From positions 1 through 5,391 of the forward strand of contig DNXU01000454.1 of NCBI GenBank assembly GCA_003505715.1: a stretch of 5,391 nt of DNA. Reading direction: 5' to 3'. Shown here in pieces: positions 5,375-5,391 of this stretch (the first letter of the stretch is position 1; each line of letters starts with the position of its first letter). Position numbers and translations under genes: made by a program. The notes under the pieces are model-generated. The model saw only the letters and a list, made by a program, of their open reading frames with translations. It was not told where the DNA came from and did no database searches. Origin of the DNA: Cyanobacteria bacterium UBA8803. GTDB lineage: Bacteria > Cyanobacteriota > Cyanobacteriia > Cyanobacteriales > Coleofasciculaceae.

Positions 5375-5391
5375 GGATGAGGGATGAGGGA
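5375..5391. repeat. Heptad array starting after pfkA, cut by the window edge
   Basis: Two perfect GGATGAG copies (5375-5381, 5382-5388) and the first three bases of a third reach the window end. The array starts 6 nt after the pfkA stop. The unit differs by one base from the GGATGAA copies in the zwf leader, so it is the same family. No terminator hairpin lies between the stop and the repeats. Confidence 0.75.

Overview
This window looks like chromosomal DNA from a cyanobacterium, probably a filamentous one. Three things point there. The gene order fbp-tal-zwf is the cyanobacterial oxidative pentose phosphate (OPP) operon. Four exact HIP1 octamers (GCGATCGC) lie inside coding regions. The spacers are packed with 7-bp short tandem repeats of the STRR type known from filamentous cyanobacteria. 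The genus cannot be settled from the sequence alone.

Layout. On the minus strand, reading right to left, are fbp (class I fructose-1,6-bisphosphatase, 4040-2976), tal (transaldolase, 2813-1656) and zwf (glucose-6-phosphate dehydrogenase, 1559-30). All three are full length and read the same way, with spacers of 162 and 96 bp. In known cyanobacterial clusters the next gene is opcA, the G6PDH activator; it would lie beyond position 1 and is not in the window. A 245-bp region (4041-4285) then separates fbp from the divergent plus-strand gene pfkA (6-phosphofructokinase, 4286-5368), also complete.

How the genes fit together. PfkA and FBPase catalyse opposite reactions between fructose 6-phosphate and fructose 1,6-bisphosphate, and they diverge from one control region. 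FBPase and transaldolase return carbon to hexose phosphate, and G6PDH oxidises glucose 6-phosphate to make NADPH. The operon therefore drives a cyclic OPP route for reductant in the dark or, in heterocyst formers, for nitrogen fixation, while PfkA sends carbon down glycolysis.

The enzymes are ordinary. The unusual part is the non-coding DNA. All four genes have heptad repeats just after the stop codon, while the divergent fbp/pfkA region has none that I could see. In both operon spacers the heptads switch to roughly the reverse complement midway, so each spacer is a large imperfect dyad. In the tal-zwf spacer the two arms can pair as a 28-bp stem without bulges, and all four non-Watson-Crick pairs that remain allowed are G.U only in the zwf-sense RNA. 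The arrays also run close to the tal and zwf translation starts and stay open in the gene frames, which creates false N-terminal extensions of 25 and 29 residues. I found no mobile element, RNA gene, CRISPR array or undescribed protein system.
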